Assembly (NCBI GenBank): GCA_018222825.1
Contig: JAAEZO010000004.1
Span: 1-52,750 of the forward strand
DNA length: 52,750 nt
Direction of reading: 5' to 3'
Source: Gammaproteobacteria bacterium
GTDB taxonomy: Bacteria > Pseudomonadota > Gammaproteobacteria > Enterobacterales > Aeromonadaceae
Position numbers and translations under genes: made by a program. The notes under the pieces were generated by a model that was not told the origin of the DNA, searched no databases, and saw nothing but the letters and a program-made list of their open reading frames with translations. This document shows positions 35,347-43,649 of the stretch, piece after piece. Position 1 is the stretch's first letter; each line of letters begins with the position of its first letter.

Positions 35347-36710
35347 GCCATGAAGTGACCGTCATCCTCGTCGATGACGACCCCCATGTACGTCTGTCGG
35401 CCGGGCAGACCCTTGAGCTGGAAGACTACCGGGTGCTCGCCCTGGCCGATGGCCGTCAAGCCCTGGCCCAACTCACTCCCGACTTCCCCGGCGTGGTGGT
35501 GACCGATATCAACATGCCGGGCATGACCGGGCTGGAACTGCTGCAGCAGATAAAACAGCTGGATCCGGATATTCCGGTGATCCTGATCACCGGCTTCGGG
35601 GATATCTCGATGGCGGTCGGCGCCATCCGCAACGGCGCCTACGACTTCATCGAAAAACCCTTCTCCGCCGACCTGCTGCTCGATGTGGTGCATCGGGCGC
35701 TGGAAAAACGCACCCTGACCCTGGAAAATCGCACCCTGCGTCAGGAACTGCAGGCCCAGAGCGCCCCCGGGCCGCGCATCATCGGCAGCTCTCCCGCCAT
35801 ACTGCAACTGCGCCAGCTGGTACTGACCGTGGCCGACACCCCGGCCGACGTGCTGCTGATGGGAGAAACCGGTACCGGCAAGGATCTGCTGGCCCGCTAC
35901 ATCCACGAGCACAGCCCGCGCCGGGAGCGCAACTTTGTGGCCATCAACTGCGGCGGCGTACCCGAGACCCTGATCGAATCGGAGTTGTTCGGCCACGAAA
36001 AGGGTGCCTTTACCGATGCCAGAGAGCGACGCATCGGCAAGCTGGAGCACGCCAACGGCGGCACCCTGTTTCTGGATGAAATTGAAAGCATGCCGATGAG
36101 CCTGCAAATCAAGCTGCTGCGGGTACTGGAAGAGAGATCCATAGAGCGATTGGGATCCAACACGCTGATCCCGCTCGATCTCCGGATCATCGCCGCCACC
36201 AAGGCCGATCTTCGCATACTGGCCGAGACCGGTCAGTTTCGCGAAGATCTCTATTACCGGCTCAACGTGGTGCGTGTCGACATTCCTCCTCTGCGGGCCC
36301 GCCCCCAGGACATTCCGATGCTGTTCCAGCATTTCGCCCTGCTCGCCTCCAGCCTGTACGAGCGTGAAATTCCGCCGCTGTCGCCCGAGCGTATCCACCG
36401 CCTGATGAGCCACGACTGGCCCGGCAACGTGCGCGAACTGCGCAACCTGGCGGAGCGATATGTACTGCTCGGCGAAGCCTGCACCTTCGACTTTGACGAC
36501 AGGCCCATCACCGAGCAGGAGCCCGTAGCGCCGGGGCTGTCGGCGCGGGTAGAGCATTTCGAAAAGACCCTGATCCAGGGTGAACTGGCCCGTCACGGCG
36601 GCTCCATCAAGCACACGCTGGAGAGTCTCAAGCTGCCGCGCAAGACGCTGTACGACAAGATGAAGAAATACGAGCTGGACAAGAAGGATTACAAGGACGG
36701 CACCGACTGA
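35343..36710 (+). CDS. dctD: DctD-type sigma-54-dependent response regulator
   Basis: The 455-residue NtrC-family activator has a receiver domain with phospho-acceptor D55 in VVVTDINMPG, an AAA+ domain with Walker A GETGTGKD at 174-181 and the sigma-54 contact loop GAFTDA at 221-226, Walker B TLFLDEIESM, and a Fis-type helix-turn-helix at the C terminus (GGSIKHTLESLKLPRKTLYDKMKKY). It is translationally coupled to dctB. A sigma-54 promoter is found before the TRAP genes just downstream, which is the evident target. Confidence 0.93.
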   Translation: MSHEVTVILVDDDPHVRLSAGQTLELEDYRVLALADGRQALAQLTPDFPGVVVTDINMPGMTGLELLQQIKQLDPDIPVILITGFGDISMAVGAIRNGAYDFIEKPFSADLLLDVVHRALEKRTLTLENRTLRQELQAQSAPGPRIIGSSPAILQLRQLVLTVADTPADVLLMGETGTGKDLLARYIHEHSPRRERNFVAINCGGVPETLIESELFGHEKGAFTDARERRIGKLEHANGGTLFLDEIESMPMSLQIKLLRVLEERSIERLGSNTLIPLDLRIIAATKADLRILAETGQFREDLYYRLNVVRVDIPPLRARPQDIPMLFQHFALLASSLYEREIPPLSPERIHRLMSHDWPGNVRELRNLAERYVLLGEACTFDFDDRPITEQEPVAPGLSARVEHFEKTLIQGELARHGGSIKHTLESLKLPRKTLYDKMKKYELDKKDYKDGTD

Positions 36711-37073
36711 ACTGCCATTTGCGCCGATGGGTCGATTTCCATCCATCGGCGGCGACAAAACCGGGGCCGCCCCATCGGTTTCATCAAGACCTCGCCCTCA
36801 AAACGTCACCTGACATCTCCAATGGGTGGAAACCCGCCAAAGCCCTGTATGGAACCGGCGGATTACCACCCATTTCTACCCAATACCAAACTGCTGAATG
36901 ACCTCGCCCTACTCGCCAGCCCTTTCACCACGCGCCTTCGCGATGGTTTCACCAAAGCTGGCCCCGCTTTTGCAACAATAAATCAACAAAGCGCCCATCG
37001 GCCTGCCAGCAGGTAGACGAAGGCAAGGAACGCCAACCGGCCACCCGGTGCCGGAGCAAAAGCAGAGGTCAAG
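36711..37073. promoter_or_regulatory. Regulatory region between dctD and the TRAP operon
   Basis: These 363 bases hold no gene. They contain a 9-bp-arm inverted repeat CGCCGATGG/CCATCGGCG (36722-36730, 36743-36751), a further CCATCGG at 36772-36778, a repeated 11-mer GACCTCGCCCT (36788-36798 and 36900-36910), two GGTTTCAYCAA elements (36777-36787 and 36945-36955), and a sigma-54 promoter. The repeats are candidates for DctD binding sites. Confidence 0.55.
36959..36974 (+). promoter_or_regulatory. Sigma-54 (-24/-12) promoter before the TRAP genes
   Basis: TGGCCCCGCTTTTGCA has the invariant GG and GC with the correct 10-base separation and a near-consensus TTGCA -12 element. It lies 100-115 bases before the TRAP permease start and directly downstream of dctBD, whose product activates sigma-54 promoters. 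Confidence 0.75.
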
Positions 37074-39281
37074 ATGTCAAACACCGAACAACCGCTCGAC
37101 GGCCTCAGCCCCGAAGAGCAGAAAAAGCTCAAGGAGCTGATGGAAAAAGATGCCAAGAGCGAACGCAAGCTCACCGGCCCCTGGGCCTGGCTGGCCGCCG
37201 CCCTGGCCGCCATCATGGTCGCCATCTACTTTTACGGGGCCGGCGTCGCCGCCCTCAGTACCCAGTATCACCTCGGCATCTATGTGCTGATCACCTTCGT
37301 ACTGGTCTTTCTGTTGTACCCGGCGGGCAGCCGCACCGCCCATGGCGGCATGTCGTTGATCAGCGCCCCCCTGCTGTCGTTGCTGGTCAGCTGCTTTCTG
37401 GTGTACGACTCGCCCACCGCCTTCTACCAGCAGTTGACCCTGTTCCGGGAAACCTGGGACTACGACGGACTGGCCATGGCACTGGAACAGGATCTGGACA
37501 AGCTGCATTACAGCCTGTGGCTGATCCTGCCCTTCGCCGCCATCCTGCTGCCGCTGGATCAGTGGCTGAACCGGCGTAACCACAACAGCCCCACCGCCAG
37601 CGATGTGATCCTGGCGCTGATGACCGCCGGCACCGTGCTGTACTGGATCAGCCAGTTCGAGCTGCTCAACTACCGGGCCGGGGCCGAAAACGAGGTCGAC
37701 ATGCTGATCAGCATCGTCGGCCTGCTGCTGTCACTGGAAATCTGCCGCCGGGTACTGGGCTGGTCCATCACCCTGATCGGGGTGGCCATGATCGCCTTCG
37801 CCCTGTTCGGCCCCTACCTGCCCGAGCTGCTGGCCCACCGGGGCTTTCGGTTCGAACGTCTGGCCACCGCCCTGTTCCTCACCACCAACGGGGTGTTCGG
37901 GGTCATGGCCAGCGTGCTGGCGACCTATGTCATCCTGTTCATCTTCTTCGGTGCCTTTCTGCAGAAGTCCGGCGCCGGCAAGTTCTTTATCGATCTGCCG
38001 CTGGCCCTCGCCGGTCGCTCCACCGGCGGCCCGGCCAAGGTGGCCGTTATTTCCTCGGCCCTGTTCGGTTCGGTGTCCGGCTCGGCCATCGCCAATACCG
38101 TTTCTTCCGGTGCCTTTACCATCCCCATGATGAAACGGGCCGGGTTCAAGCCTCACGTGGCCGGTGCCATAGAGCCGGCCGCCTCCATCGGCGGCATGTT
38201 CCTGCCTCCGATCATGGGTGCGGGCGGCTTTCTGATGGCCGAACTGACCGGCACGCCTTATTCCACCATCATGATGCTGTCCATCGGCCCGGCGCTGCTC
38301 TACTTCCTGGCGGTGTACTGCATGGTGCACTTCGAGGCCAAGAAACATGGTCTGGTGGGCGTACAGGGGGAAGAGATTCCGCACTGGAAAACCGTATTCA
38401 AGAGCGGTTGGTACTATGCGTTGCCGCTGGTCATCATCACGGTACTGCTGCTCACCGGCCGTTCCGCCGGCAACTCGGCATTCTGGGCCACGCTGTCCTG
38501 TATCGCGGTAAGCTGGGTCGACAGGGAAACCCGCATGGGCCCGCGGGAAATCTGGGACGCCATTCAGGTGGGCGCACGCAACACCCTGATCGTGGGCGCC
38601 ACCATCGGCGTTATCGGCATCATCGTCGGCACCATTTCACTGACCGGCATGGGCCTCAAATTCTCCGATCTGATCATTTCCATGGCCGGTAACAGCCTGA
38701 TGCTGGCGCTGGTGCTGGTGGCCATTGCCTCGCTGGTGCTGGGCATGGGCGTGCCGGTGACCGCCGCCTACCTGATCGTCGCCGTGCTGGCGGTGCCCGC
38801 ACTGGGCGAATTCGGCGTGTCGGCCATCGCCGCCCACATGATCGTCTACTGGCTGTCCCAGGACTCCAACATCACGCCGCCGGTCTGCGTGGCCGCCTAT
38901 GCGGGCGCTGCCATCGCCGGCTCGGATCCCTGGAAAACCGGCTGGACCTCGTTCAAATTCGCCAAGATGCTGTACGTGATGCCGCTGCTGTTCGCCTATG
39001 TACCGGCCATGCTGCTCGACGGCAGCGTGCTGGAAATCATCTCCGCCTTTGTGTCGGCCACCCTCGGCACCATCGCCTTCGGCGCCTTCTCCATGGGTTA
39101 TCTGCGCCGCAAAACCCGGCCATTAGAATGGCTGCTGCTCGGTGCCGGAACCCTGTTGCTGTACTGGCCGACGCTGGTTTCCGATATCGCCGGCCTGGCT
39201 CTGGTCGCCCTGGTGTGGTGGCTGCAGCGGGAAAGCAACGCCACGCCGATGGCCGATATTCATCATTCCAATGCCAATTAA
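37074..39281 (+). CDS. TRAP transporter permease, fused DctQ-DctM type
   Basis: The 735-residue membrane protein is the fused small-plus-large TRAP permease that pairs with TAXI binding proteins. A charged cytoplasmic N terminus (about 38 residues) is followed by several helices of the DctQ-like part. The DctM-like part includes ALAGRSTGGPAKVAVISSALFGSVSGSAIANTVSSGAFTIPMMKRAGFKPHVAGAIEPAASIGGMFLPPIMGAGGFLMAELTG, the most conserved TRAP region, and later GMGVPVTAAYLIV. It uses an ion gradient to import organic acids. It is the first gene after the sigma-54 promoter and is followed by usp and the TAXI gene. Confidence 0.93.
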   Translation: MSNTEQPLDGLSPEEQKKLKELMEKDAKSERKLTGPWAWLAAALAAIMVAIYFYGAGVAALSTQYHLGIYVLITFVLVFLLYPAGSRTAHGGMSLISAPLLSLLVSCFLVYDSPTAFYQQLTLFRETWDYDGLAMALEQDLDKLHYSLWLILPFAAILLPLDQWLNRRNHNSPTASDVILALMTAGTVLYWISQFELLNYRAGAENEVDMLISIVGLLLSLEICRRVLGWSITLIGVAMIAFALFGPYLPELLAHRGFRFERLATALFLTTNGVFGVMASVLATYVILFIFFGAFLQKSGAGKFFIDLPLALAGRSTGGPAKVAVISSALFGSVSGSAIANTVSSGAFTIPMMKRAGFKPHVAGAIEPAASIGGMFLPPIMGAGGFLMAELTGTPYSTIMMLSIGPALLYFLAVYCMVHFEAKKHGLVGVQGEEIPHWKTVFKSGWYYALPLVIITVLLLTGRSAGNSAFWATLSCIAVSWVDRETRMGPREIWDAIQVGARNTLIVGATIGVIGIIVGTISLTGMGLKFSDLIISMAGNSLMLALVLVAIASLVLGMGVPVTAAYLIVAVLAVPALGEFGVSAIAAHMIVYWLSQDSNITPPVCVAAYAGAAIAGSDPWKTGWTSFKFAKMLYVMPLLFAYVPAMLLDGSVLEIISAFVSATLGTIAFGAFSMGYLRRKTRPLEWLLLGAGTLLLYWPTLVSDIAGLALVALVWWLQRESNATPMADIHHSNAN

Positions 39282-39291
39282 GGACACCGCC

Positions 39292-39741
39292 ATGGCTCAG
39301 CTCAAGCTGATTGTATATGCAACCGACTTTTCCGCCGGCGCCGCCAGGGCGGCGGAACTGGCCGCTCATCTGGCTCAGGTTAACGGGGCTCGCCTGCACC
39401 TGCTGCACGTGATTACCGAGCTGGGCGACCGGCACCGGCGCAGCATTCCCGCCGGAGTAATGGACACCTTCGTCAAGGAGGTCAACACCCAGGCGATGAC
39501 CGACATGCATGGCTTCAAACAACGGCTGTTCGGCCAGTTTCAGGGCGAACTGACCACGGAAGTGGTGATAGGAACCGGTGCCGAAACCCTGCTGTCGCGG
39601 GCCAACAGCCTAGGGGCCGATCTCATCATCATGGGCAGCCATGGCCGCCACGGACTGGAAAAACTGCTGCTGGGCTCCACCACCGAGCGCGTTATTCGTC
39701 AATCATCGATTCCGGTATTAACGGTACCCGAGCACGGCTGA
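39292..39741 (+). CDS. Universal stress protein (UspA family), TRAP-associated
   Basis: The 149-residue protein is one Usp domain: KLIVYATDFSAGAARAAELAAHLA at the N terminus and the ATP-binding GSHGRHGLEKLLLGSTTERVIRQSSIPVLTV at the C terminus (G-2x-G-9x-G-S/T pattern). Usp proteins encoded in TRAP operons, such as TeaD of Halomonas, can regulate transporter activity with ATP. It sits between the permease (10-base gap) and the binding protein, so a transporter-linked role is likely but inferred. AAGGA precedes the ATG at 39292. Confidence 0.9.
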   Translation: MAQLKLIVYATDFSAGAARAAELAAHLAQVNGARLHLLHVITELGDRHRRSIPAGVMDTFVKEVNTQAMTDMHGFKQRLFGQFQGELTTEVVIGTGAETLLSRANSLGADLIIMGSHGRHGLEKLLLGSTTERVIRQSSIPVLTVPEHG

Positions 39742-39804
39742 AGTGCCGTCTCACCTTTCTCGAGGGAAGACAACGAGAAATACAACCATAAAGAGGAAAC
39801 AGCA

Positions 39805-40803
39805 ATGATACTGAACAAACTGTGCAAGCCCGCCAAGGCGCTGACGTCCATCACCCTCGTCGCCGTGGCGACCGCCGGCATGAGCATGGCTCACGCCCAG
39901 ACCGAGCGGCTGGCGTTTTCCGGTGGTCCGGACGGCGGCACCTTCCAGTATTTCTCCAATGGCATCGCTACCCGGCTGTCGCGGACCATGGACGGCGTGG
40001 AAGTGTCCAACATGGCCTCCGCCGGCTCGGTCGAAAACCTGCGCCGTGTCAACTCCCGCGACGCCGACTTCGGCATCGTCTACTCCGGCGACATGTATCT
40101 GGGGCTGAACGGCAAGCTGACCAACGACACCCGCAAATATCGCAATGTGCAGGCCATGTCTTACCTGTACGGTGCCCCCGCCCACCTGATAGTGCTGGAT
40201 GGCTCCGGCATTACCGATGTGGCTCAGCTCGAAGGCAAGAACATCGCCGTGGGTCCCGCCGGCTCCGGGGCGGCCGCCTCCGCCCAGCGCTTCTTCGAAG
40301 GGGTGGGGTTGTGGGACAAGATCACGCCCCAGTACATCGGCTACAACCAGGGCGCCTCGGCACTGGGTGACCGCCAGATCGATGCGCTCTGGGTGTTTGC
40401 CGGTTTCCCCAACGCGTCGGTGATTCAGGCCGCCTCCAGCAACAAGATCCGTCTGCTGCAGGTGAACGAGGCTGCCGAAAAAGGCACCCTGTTCAATGAC
40501 CACCCCTACTACGCCGCCGTCACCATACCGGCGGGCACCTACGCCAACGTGGATTATGATGTGGTGACCATTCAGGACTCCGCCCTGTGGGTCGCCGGCC
40601 GCCATTTATCCGAAGATAAGGCGCGCGACAGCCTGAAAGAGATCTATTCACCGGAAGGCCTGACGTTCATGTCGTCCGTTTCCCAAGCGGCCAAGTCCAT
40701 GACCATCGACAGCGGCACCATGGGTATCGTGACCCCGATGCACGGCGGGGCCAAGGCATTCTGGACCGAACAGGGCAAGACGCTCACCGACATCCAGCAG
40801 TAA
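39805..40803 (+). CDS. TAXI-family TRAP transporter solute-binding protein
   Basis: The 332-residue periplasmic protein has a signal peptide cut after AHA31 and the TAXI-family body: LAFSGGPDGGTFQYFSNGIATRLSRTMDGVEVSNMASAGSVENLRRVNS, SGITDVAQLEGKNIAVGPAGSGAAASAQRFFEGVGL and ALWVFAGFPNASVIQAA. It delivers ligand to the fused permease two genes upstream. Some TAXI proteins bind glutamate or alpha-ketoglutarate; the ligand here is unknown. Its ribosome site is AGAGGAAAC just before the ATG. It ends at a strong terminator, closing the operon. Confidence 0.93.
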   Translation: MILNKLCKPAKALTSITLVAVATAGMSMAHAQTERLAFSGGPDGGTFQYFSNGIATRLSRTMDGVEVSNMASAGSVENLRRVNSRDADFGIVYSGDMYLGLNGKLTNDTRKYRNVQAMSYLYGAPAHLIVLDGSGITDVAQLEGKNIAVGPAGSGAAASAQRFFEGVGLWDKITPQYIGYNQGASALGDRQIDALWVFAGFPNASVIQAASSNKIRLLQVNEAAEKGTLFNDHPYYAAVTIPAGTYANVDYDVVTIQDSALWVAGRHLSEDKARDSLKEIYSPEGLTFMSSVSQAAKSMTIDSGTMGIVTPMHGGAKAFWTEQGKTLTDIQQ

Positions 40804-40819
40804 ACCTGAACTGACAACC

Positions 40820-40843
40820 AACCCCGCAGTCGCGGGGTTTTTT
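40820..40843 (+). terminator. Terminator of the TRAP operon
   Basis: AACCCCGC, loop AGTC, GCGGGGTT followed by TTTT, 17 bases past the TAXI stop codon. Confidence 0.9.
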
Positions 40844-40936
40844 ATGGCCGCTCGGCCGCCGAAGCTGTTTTACTCCCGCTTTACTGCAATTTAATATATT
40901 GTTATTGCTGTTGTTTTTGTTGGAGTATCCCGATTT

Positions 40937-42313
40937 TTGATCAGCGTTGAGCGTAAAGATGGCTTCGCCCTCAAGGTATCTCGCATTCTGCGGGAGGCGA
41001 CCGAGCATCGGCTGGATATGTATCTCTTTATTCCCGGCGAGCTGGGGCTGAACACCAATGTGGTGCCGGAAGAAGAGTTTTACCACAGCGCCATTCACGT
41101 ACAACGCACCTATTTCAGTGACCAGCCGCTGCTGCCGCTGGTGCACAGCCGCCTGGCCCGCCGGGGCAAGCTCACCACCGAGCAGTACCGGCTCAGCCTC
41201 AGTCTCTATGCCTATCAGTACGCGGTGGGGCTGGAACAATCCAGTCACAAGCTGCGTAACGAAAAAGACGGCGCCAGCCAGGAGGCGATAGAAGAGGTGA
41301 TCGCCCTGGCGCAGGATATTCTGCGCCGCCTGCGCCGCAATGTGCCCACCGATCAGACCCTGCTCAAGTACTACTCCAATATCGACAACTATCTGTCCTG
41401 GTTTACCGAGCAGCGGCTGTTGTCGCTGGTGGCTCATCTGCCTCGCAGCGGCGACTACAAGACCACCAAGTCACTGCTGCTGGAAGTGTGTGATATCGAG
41501 CGCCAGCATCGAGAACAACAGCAATATAATTCCAGCCACACTACGGAGGCACTGTCGCGCATTTCCAACAAGATGCGGCTGCTGCGCCGATTGATCGAAT
41601 ATCCGGTGACCCTGAAGGAGAAAACCCGGGAGCTGGGCGGCGGCGAGCAGAAGCTGCTCAAGGCCGGGGTCACCGCCGTGGTGATGACCTCGGTGTCGCT
41701 GGCCGCCTACGAGGTGCGCGAAACCCTGGGCGGTATATCGCTGATGGTGATTTTCGCCCTGGCGCTGCTTTATGCCCTGCGTGAACTGTTCAAGGACGAC
41801 TTACGCAACACCCTGTGGCGCTGGCTGCGCAAGGGGCGCCCCAAATGGCGACGACAGTATTTTGATGTGCACAGCACCCAGCTGGTGGGTCGCCAGCTCG
41901 AATGGTTCGACTACCAGCGCACCTCGCGCCTGGATGACGATATTCTGGCTGCCCGGCATGCCAACGTCAGCCAGCGGGAAGAGGTGGTCATGCACTACGG
42001 CAGCCACTCCCGCATGCTGCCTACCCGCTTTCTGAGTGGCTACGAGCAGACCCGGGAACTGCTGCAGCTGGATCTGAGTCTGCTGTCCAAGCTGATGGAA
42101 AAGGGCTCGCATCACGTCTATCAGCTCAAAGACGGCCAGGTCTCCCGCCAGTCGGTGGAAAAACGCTACCTGATCAACCTGGTCACCCGCGAGATCCAGG
42201 GCCAGAAGCCGCCGGTAATCCAGCGCTGGAAGGTGGTGATGAGCCGCTCCAAAATCGTGGAAATAGAAGAAATTCCGCAAAAGAAAAAGCCCGCCGCCGA
42301 TAGCGCCGCCTAA
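40937..42313 (+). CDS. Uncharacterised two-helix membrane protein, TTG start
   Basis: I do not recognise this 458-residue protein. It has a 238-residue N-terminal domain rich in charged helices (DMYLFIPGELGLNTNVVPEEEFYHSAIHVQRTYF early on; QDILRRLRRNVPTDQTLLKYYSNIDNYLSWF later). A membrane hairpin follows at about 240-258 and 263-281, then a charged 175-residue C-terminal domain ending PQKKKPAADSAA. No signal peptide is present, so both large domains are probably cytoplasmic. The start is inferred to be TTG at 40937 with GGAG 11 bases before it; the first in-frame ATG lies 27 codons in and would remove conserved-looking sequence. It precedes the bufferin genes by 112 bases but a separate promoter is likely. 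Confidence 0.75.
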   Translation: MISVERKDGFALKVSRILREATEHRLDMYLFIPGELGLNTNVVPEEEFYHSAIHVQRTYFSDQPLLPLVHSRLARRGKLTTEQYRLSLSLYAYQYAVGLEQSSHKLRNEKDGASQEAIEEVIALAQDILRRLRRNVPTDQTLLKYYSNIDNYLSWFTEQRLLSLVAHLPRSGDYKTTKSLLLEVCDIERQHREQQQYNSSHTTEALSRISNKMRLLRRLIEYPVTLKEKTRELGGGEQKLLKAGVTAVVMTSVSLAAYEVRETLGGISLMVIFALALLYALRELFKDDLRNTLWRWLRKGRPKWRRQYFDVHSTQLVGRQLEWFDYQRTSRLDDDILAARHANVSQREEVVMHYGSHSRMLPTRFLSGYEQTRELLQLDLSLLSKLMEKGSHHVYQLKDGQVSRQSVEKRYLINLVTREIQGQKPPVIQRWKVVMSRSKIVEIEEIPQKKKPAADSAA

Positions 42314-42330
42314 ATAAAGTTAACTCTGCT

Positions 42331-42355
42331 GTAACAATCGCTCTGCTCTTGCGAC
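42331..42355 (+). promoter_or_regulatory. Candidate ECF-sigma-type promoter of the bufferin operon
   Basis: GTAACA, 15 bases, CGAC, lying 70-95 bases before bufA. The AAC -35 core and CGA -10 core resemble ECF-sigma promoters, and Caulobacter bufferin operons are controlled by an ECF factor (SigF) with a GTAAC/CGAA promoter. No sigma gene is in the window, so this is tentative. Confidence 0.35.
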
Positions 42356-42425
42356 TAACCTGAACGATGACGGCAATAGCGCCGCATCCCGTGTTTACTC
42401 ATCGTCAGCAAGAAGGAAGTTCAAC

Positions 42426-42731
42426 ATGAACAAAGCAACCACCGCTACTGCCATCGCCTTTGCCCTGGGTACCGCCCTCACCGCCGCCAGCGGGCCGGTG
42501 CTGGCGCAGGACTCCATCGCCGACGCCACCGAAAAATGTTACGGCGTGGCACTGAAAGGCAAGAACGACTGCGCCGCCGGCCCGGGTACCACCTGCGCCG
42601 GCACCGCCAAGGTGGATTATCAGGGTAACGCCTGGAAGCTGGTGCCCGCCGGTACCTGCCTGAAAACAGCCTCCCCGACATCACCGACCGGCTTTGGTCA
42701 GCTGGATGCCTTCGAGGAAAAGAAGTCCTGA
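42426..42731 (+). CDS. bufA1: Bufferin precursor peptide BufA1 (DUF2282)
   Basis: The 101-residue protein has a signal peptide ([27 protein letters not shown], cut near residue 27) followed by a short mature region with exactly four cysteines, C38, C49, C57 and C78, in [25 protein letters not shown] and GTCLKT. This spacing is that of DUF2282 bufferin-1 precursors. In characterised bufferins the two middle cysteines are turned into thiooxazole-type rings by the MNIO enzyme BufB, and the exported peptide binds copper. GAAGGAAG lies before the ATG. It is followed 24 bases later by bufB. The family assignment is firm; the modification is inferred. Confidence 0.9.
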   Translation: MNKATTATAIAFALGTALTAASGPVLAQDSIADATEKCYGVALKGKNDCAAGPGTTCAGTAKVDYQGNAWKLVPAGTCLKTASPTSPTGFGQLDAFEEKKS

Positions 42732-42755
42732 ACCTCGGTAGCCATGGGAGGCCCG

Positions 42756-43649
42756 ATGCCTGAGTTATCGCACGACATAGTGGTGGCGCCTACCAGCCTG
42801 GCCACGTTACCGGCCGGCGCCGGGCTGGGGCTCAAGCCCCAGCACTTTGACGCCTTGCTCGAACAGCGGCCCTCCTTGAGCTTTGTTGAAATTCATGCCG
42901 AAAACTACATGGTTCCGGGCGGTCCCCTTCATCATTATCTGGAGCGCATCCGGGCCCGGTACCCCCTTTCCATTCACGGCGTCGGCCTGTCTATCGGCGG
43001 GGATAACGATCTCGACAGCGTCCATCTGAACCGACTGGCTCAACTGGTTGACCGCTACCAACCCGAGGCGGTTTCCGAGCATCTGGCCTGGTCCAGTCAG
43101 GGCGGACGCTTTGCCAACGACCTGCTGCCGCTTGCCTATACACCGGCCAGCTTGCAACGAGTCTGCGATCATATCGATCGAGTACAGAATGTCCTGGGGC
43201 GCACCATACTGCTGGAAAACCCCGCCACCTATCTGCGCTTTGCCGATTCCAGCCTGCAGGAAGCCGACTTTATTCACCGTCTGGTGCAACGCAGCGGCTG
43301 CGGCCTGCTGCTGGACGTCAACAACGTTTATGTTTCGGCGGTCAATCACGGCTACGATGCATGGAGCTACCTGACGGCATTGCCACTGACGCGGGTGGCA
43401 GAATTGCATCTGGCCGGCTTTGACGAACAACAGGATAACAGTGGTGCCCGCCTGCTGATCGACAGCCACGGCGCCGACATTGCCGAGCCGGTATGGGAGC
43501 TATACCGCCGGGTGCTCACTCGCCTCGGGCCCACTCCGACCCTGATCGAGCGGGATAACAACCTTCCTTCCTTCGAGGCTCTGCTGGCAGAAGCCGGCCG
43601 GGCTGCACAATGCCTGCAGCAGGCCGCAGCACGGAGCCCGACCTCATGA
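42756..43649 (+). CDS. bufB: Multinuclear non-heme iron oxygenase BufB (DUF692)
   Basis: The 297-residue TIM-barrel protein is a DUF692/MNIO enzyme, the group that oxidises cysteines in ribosomal peptides using two or three iron ions. The expected metal ligands are present in order: HAEN at 47-50, H74 in SIHGVGLS, EH at 108-109, E154 in LLENP, D187 and N189 in LLLDVNN, H198, H218 in ELHLAG, and D236/H238 in LIDSHG. GGGAGG sits 4 bases before the ATG at 42756, preferred over the ATG at 42744. It overlaps bufC by 4 bases. Confidence 0.92.
   Translation: MPELSHDIVVAPTSLATLPAGAGLGLKPQHFDALLEQRPSLSFVEIHAENYMVPGGPLHHYLERIRARYPLSIHGVGLSIGGDNDLDSVHLNRLAQLVDRYQPEAVSEHLAWSSQGGRFANDLLPLAYTPASLQRVCDHIDRVQNVLGRTILLENPATYLRFADSSLQEADFIHRLVQRSGCGLLLDVNNVYVSAVNHGYDAWSYLTALPLTRVAELHLAGFDEQQDNSGARLLIDSHGADIAEPVWELYRRVLTRLGPTPTLIERDNNLPSFEALLAEAGRAAQCLQQAAARSPTS

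Noticed and set aside
36722-36751. CGCCGATGG/CCATCGGCG as the dctBD terminator
   Set aside because: The loop is 12 nt and no T run follows on either strand; a regulatory reading is at least as likely.
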